From positions 1 through 30,179 of the IMG/VR virus record IMGVR_UViG_3300017971_002764: a DNA stretch of 30,179 nucleotides. One strand, 5' to 3'. Below the pieces are notes generated by a model. That model searched no databases and was not told the DNA's origin. It worked only from the letters and a program-made list of their open reading frames with translations. A program made the position numbers and the translations under genes. Of this stretch, positions 29,166 through 30,179 are shown piece by piece; position 1 is the stretch's first letter, and the number at the start of each line of letters is the position of its first letter. The DNA comes from a virus.

Positions 29166-29340
29166 AGTACGACTCCACTCTTTTCTGCATTTCAAATCTC
29201 ATTGTATCGACTGCATAGATAGCGGCGTCGCGGTCTTGGACACCATTAACGGGAAGGATTTCTCTATCGAGCTGACTTAGTAGCTCTTCGAAGCAAGAGC
29301 GGATAATTGAGTCTATGGTTTCTCTGTCCTCTGTATCCAT
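28912..29340 (-). CDS. hypothetical protein overprinted by the SSB-like gene
   Basis: This is a 142-aa frame with a very strong GAGGGGGGAG site directly before ATG 29340, so translation starts here with confidence. Residues 1-~65 look like a real helical protein (TEDRETIDSIIRSCFEELLS, DRDAAIYAVDTMRFEMQKRV). From ~residue 60 the frame runs over the SSB-like gene and turns into Lys/Arg/Asp/Gly-rich sequence (KPDEKRQEPAGDEDRSDQ, GGGTVGRGTDH) that reads like an out-of-frame copy or a disordered tail. Either this tail is genuinely translated or the real gene is shorter and a frame error hides its stop. No family recognised. Confidence 0.5.
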   Translation of the reverse strand: MDTEDRETIDSIIRSCFEELLSQLDREILPVNGVQDRDAAIYAVDTMRFEMQKRVESYCVRKAARNGKDRIQGQDKPDEKRQEPAGDEDRSDQPEKRESSPTMVYAMGKPRRIGGGTVGRGTDHLASRRPGTVQQETPYGSE

Positions 29341-29495
29341 TCTCCCCCCTCGCTCATTTCTTCCACAAATCTATCATGAGTCATGAGCACGGATTCTTGA
29401 ATTGCCTCGTCTTCTTCTTCAAGCTCGCTTAGGAGATAATCACGATACTCGTCCATTTTGTCTTTGATTTTAGACCATTCCACGTACATTGTCAT
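29313..29495 (-). CDS. small acidic helical protein
   Basis: This is a 60-aa acidic protein with AAGGGGA 5 bases before ATG 29495. It is predicted to be helical throughout (EWSKIKDKMDEYRDYLLSEL, EEEDEAIQESVLM). Its start overlaps the stop of the zinc-ribbon gene (ATGA) and its end overlaps the next gene by 28 bp, so it is a member of a tightly packed leftward operon. No family recognised. Confidence 0.6.
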   Translation of the reverse strand: MTMYVEWSKIKDKMDEYRDYLLSELEEEDEAIQESVLMTHDRFVEEMSEGGEWIQRTEKP

Positions 29496-29611
29496 TCTAG
29501 TCCCCTTTCATCCCATTCTTCATTAAGTTTATAATCGCATTTGGAGCATATTCCGCCGAATTCTTCCCATTCTCTGTCTTCTATTTCTTTGTTGCAGCGT
29601 TCACAAATCAT
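29492..29611 (-). CDS. 39-aa zinc-ribbon protein
   Basis: This is a very short gene from ATG 29611 with AAGGAAGGTGA about 7 bases upstream. The protein carries two CxxC knuckles, C3/C6 (ICERC) and C22/C25 (ICSKC), 15 residues apart, then an acidic helix (LNEEWDERG). That is a minimal Cys4 zinc ribbon. It overlaps the next start as ATGA and lies 7 bp after the RecT stop. Small zinc ribbons of this kind are common in phage early operons, where they may bind nucleic acid or a host protein; the role here is unknown. Confidence 0.7.
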   Translation of the reverse strand: MICERCNKEIEDREWEEFGGICSKCDYKLNEEWDERGLE

Positions 29612-29618
29612 CGGTTAA

Positions 29619-30179
29619 TCACCTTCCTTGCACAGCATTAAAAATCATTTCAATCTTTTTATTGTCCATCATATCTAGTGATAGAAGATCTATATTCAAA
29701 GTTTTGGCACGCTTTTCATCACAGTTATCGCGAATAACCTGGATCATTTTAGACCTACGGTCGTCATCCAACTCAGCCTGCGCCTTATCTCCAAGGTCTT
29801 TGATATCGATAACTTGATCTGGGTCTGACTCATAATCTGTCGTATAGCTTGGGTCCAACAATCTTCTATTTCCTTGGGGCTTAGAACTGTCAATTTCGGA
29901 ATCGAGTCGCATGGTTTCTTGCATTTCAATGCTAACAGGAAGGTATTTAAACAATCTTCTGACGGCTGTTTTTCTTGCCATTTCGTCGAAATGTTCTTTC
30001 CAAACTGGATTTTCGTAGCGCGCCATATCTTTAATGCGGTTAACCTCGTCAATATCCATAACTTCAAACTGAGTGCCACCATCCATAAGTTTAGCAACAG
30101 CATAAACATAGATTGTTTCTCCCCTATCTTTGCGAGCTGGTCTATGTCTTAGTTCTTCATTCAAACCGAGTTCATATTC
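29619..30179 (-). CDS. recT: RecT-family single-strand annealing protein, C-terminal part
   Basis: The frame is open through the right edge of the window, so only the last ~186 residues are seen (a TTG at 30164 is not the true start). It contains RGETIYVYAVAKLMDGGTQF, FEVMDIDEVNRIKDMARYEN, PVWKEHFDEMARKTAVRRLF and KYLPVSIEM, in the exact order of the conserved C-terminal half of RecT: the G-x-Y/A-x-A-K strand, the EEV-x-x-R helix, P-W-x-x-x-x-x-EM-x-KT-x-x-R and LP-x-S. The acidic C-terminal ~100 residues follow. RecT anneals complementary single strands during phage recombination and replication and normally works with an exonuclease encoded nearby. It heads the visible part of the leftward operon with the SSB-like gene. 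Confidence 0.9.
   Translation of the reverse strand, partial: EYELGLNEELRHRPARKDRGETIYVYAVAKLMDGGTQFEVMDIDEVNRIKDMARYENPVWKEHFDEMARKTAVRRLFKYLPVSIEMQETMRLDSEIDSSKPQGNRRLLDPSYTTDYESDPDQVIDIKDLGDKAQAELDDDRRSKMIQVIRDNCDEKRAKTLNIDLLSLDMMDNKKIEMIFNAVQGR

Noticed and set aside
1-30179. tRNA genes, CRISPR arrays, insertion sequences, integrase and attachment sites
   Set aside because: I saw no cloverleaf, regular spaced repeats, transposase, terminal repeats or recombinase motif; the only mobile-type element is the HNH gene.

Overview
The window looks like about 30 kb of a tailed-phage genome (Caudoviricetes), most likely a short-tailed, podovirus-like phage or a metagenomic assembly of one. The recognisable hallmarks are a large terminase, a major capsid protein, a portal protein, a T7 gp11/P22 gp4-type adaptor candidate, a ~1,060-residue nozzle-type tail protein, several Gln/Gly-rich ejection-type proteins, fibre proteins, a cell-wall amidase-like protein, and a recombination module (RecT C-terminus, SSB-like OB-fold protein). 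No tape-measure, sheath or major tail-tube gene is visible, which argues against a long tail. No integrase, tRNA, rRNA, CRISPR array or IS element was seen. Host and lifestyle cannot be read from the sequence; most genes carry Shine-Dalgarno sites of the AGGAGG/GGAG type, so a host with an ordinary bacterial anti-SD is expected.

Layout. (1) 1-3035, leftward: an HTH protein (small-terminase candidate), two tiny proteins (one membrane, one coiled coil), a 622-aa LamG-like repeat protein and a small membrane-type protein. (2) 3116-28898, rightward and almost gap-free: capsid; a gene pair joined by a probable -1 frameshift on nine A; an antisense HNH homing-type endonuclease; four small Gly-rich or helical proteins; a scaffold-like protein; large terminase; adaptor; two unknown helical proteins; nozzle; five proteins that look like ejection/internal virion components; a 147-aa protein in its own expression unit bounded by hairpins; portal; small accessory proteins; two fibre-type proteins (one with a threefold repeat, one with tandem C1q-like domains); a small protein with a hydrophobic C-terminus; and a divergent amidase-like protein. 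(3) 28872-30179, leftward: the end of a tightly packed early-type operon (RecT, 39-aa zinc ribbon, 60-aa and 142-aa proteins, SSB-like protein), meeting the late operon tail to tail with a 27-bp overlap.

How it fits together: the central operon would make the procapsid, package DNA, assemble the short tail and its fibres, store a set of glycine-zipper proteins for DNA ejection and lyse the cell; the right-hand leftward operon handles single-stranded DNA and recombination. The virion gene order is unusual, because portal lies ~11.5 kb downstream of terminase and after the ejection genes.

Best candidates for something new: the frameshift gene beside the capsid gene, the set of glycine-zipper proteins with a shared N-terminal KYLxKMG motif, the tandem C1q fibre, the amidase-like protein lacking a canonical zinc-ligand motif, and the SSB gene nested in another reading frame.
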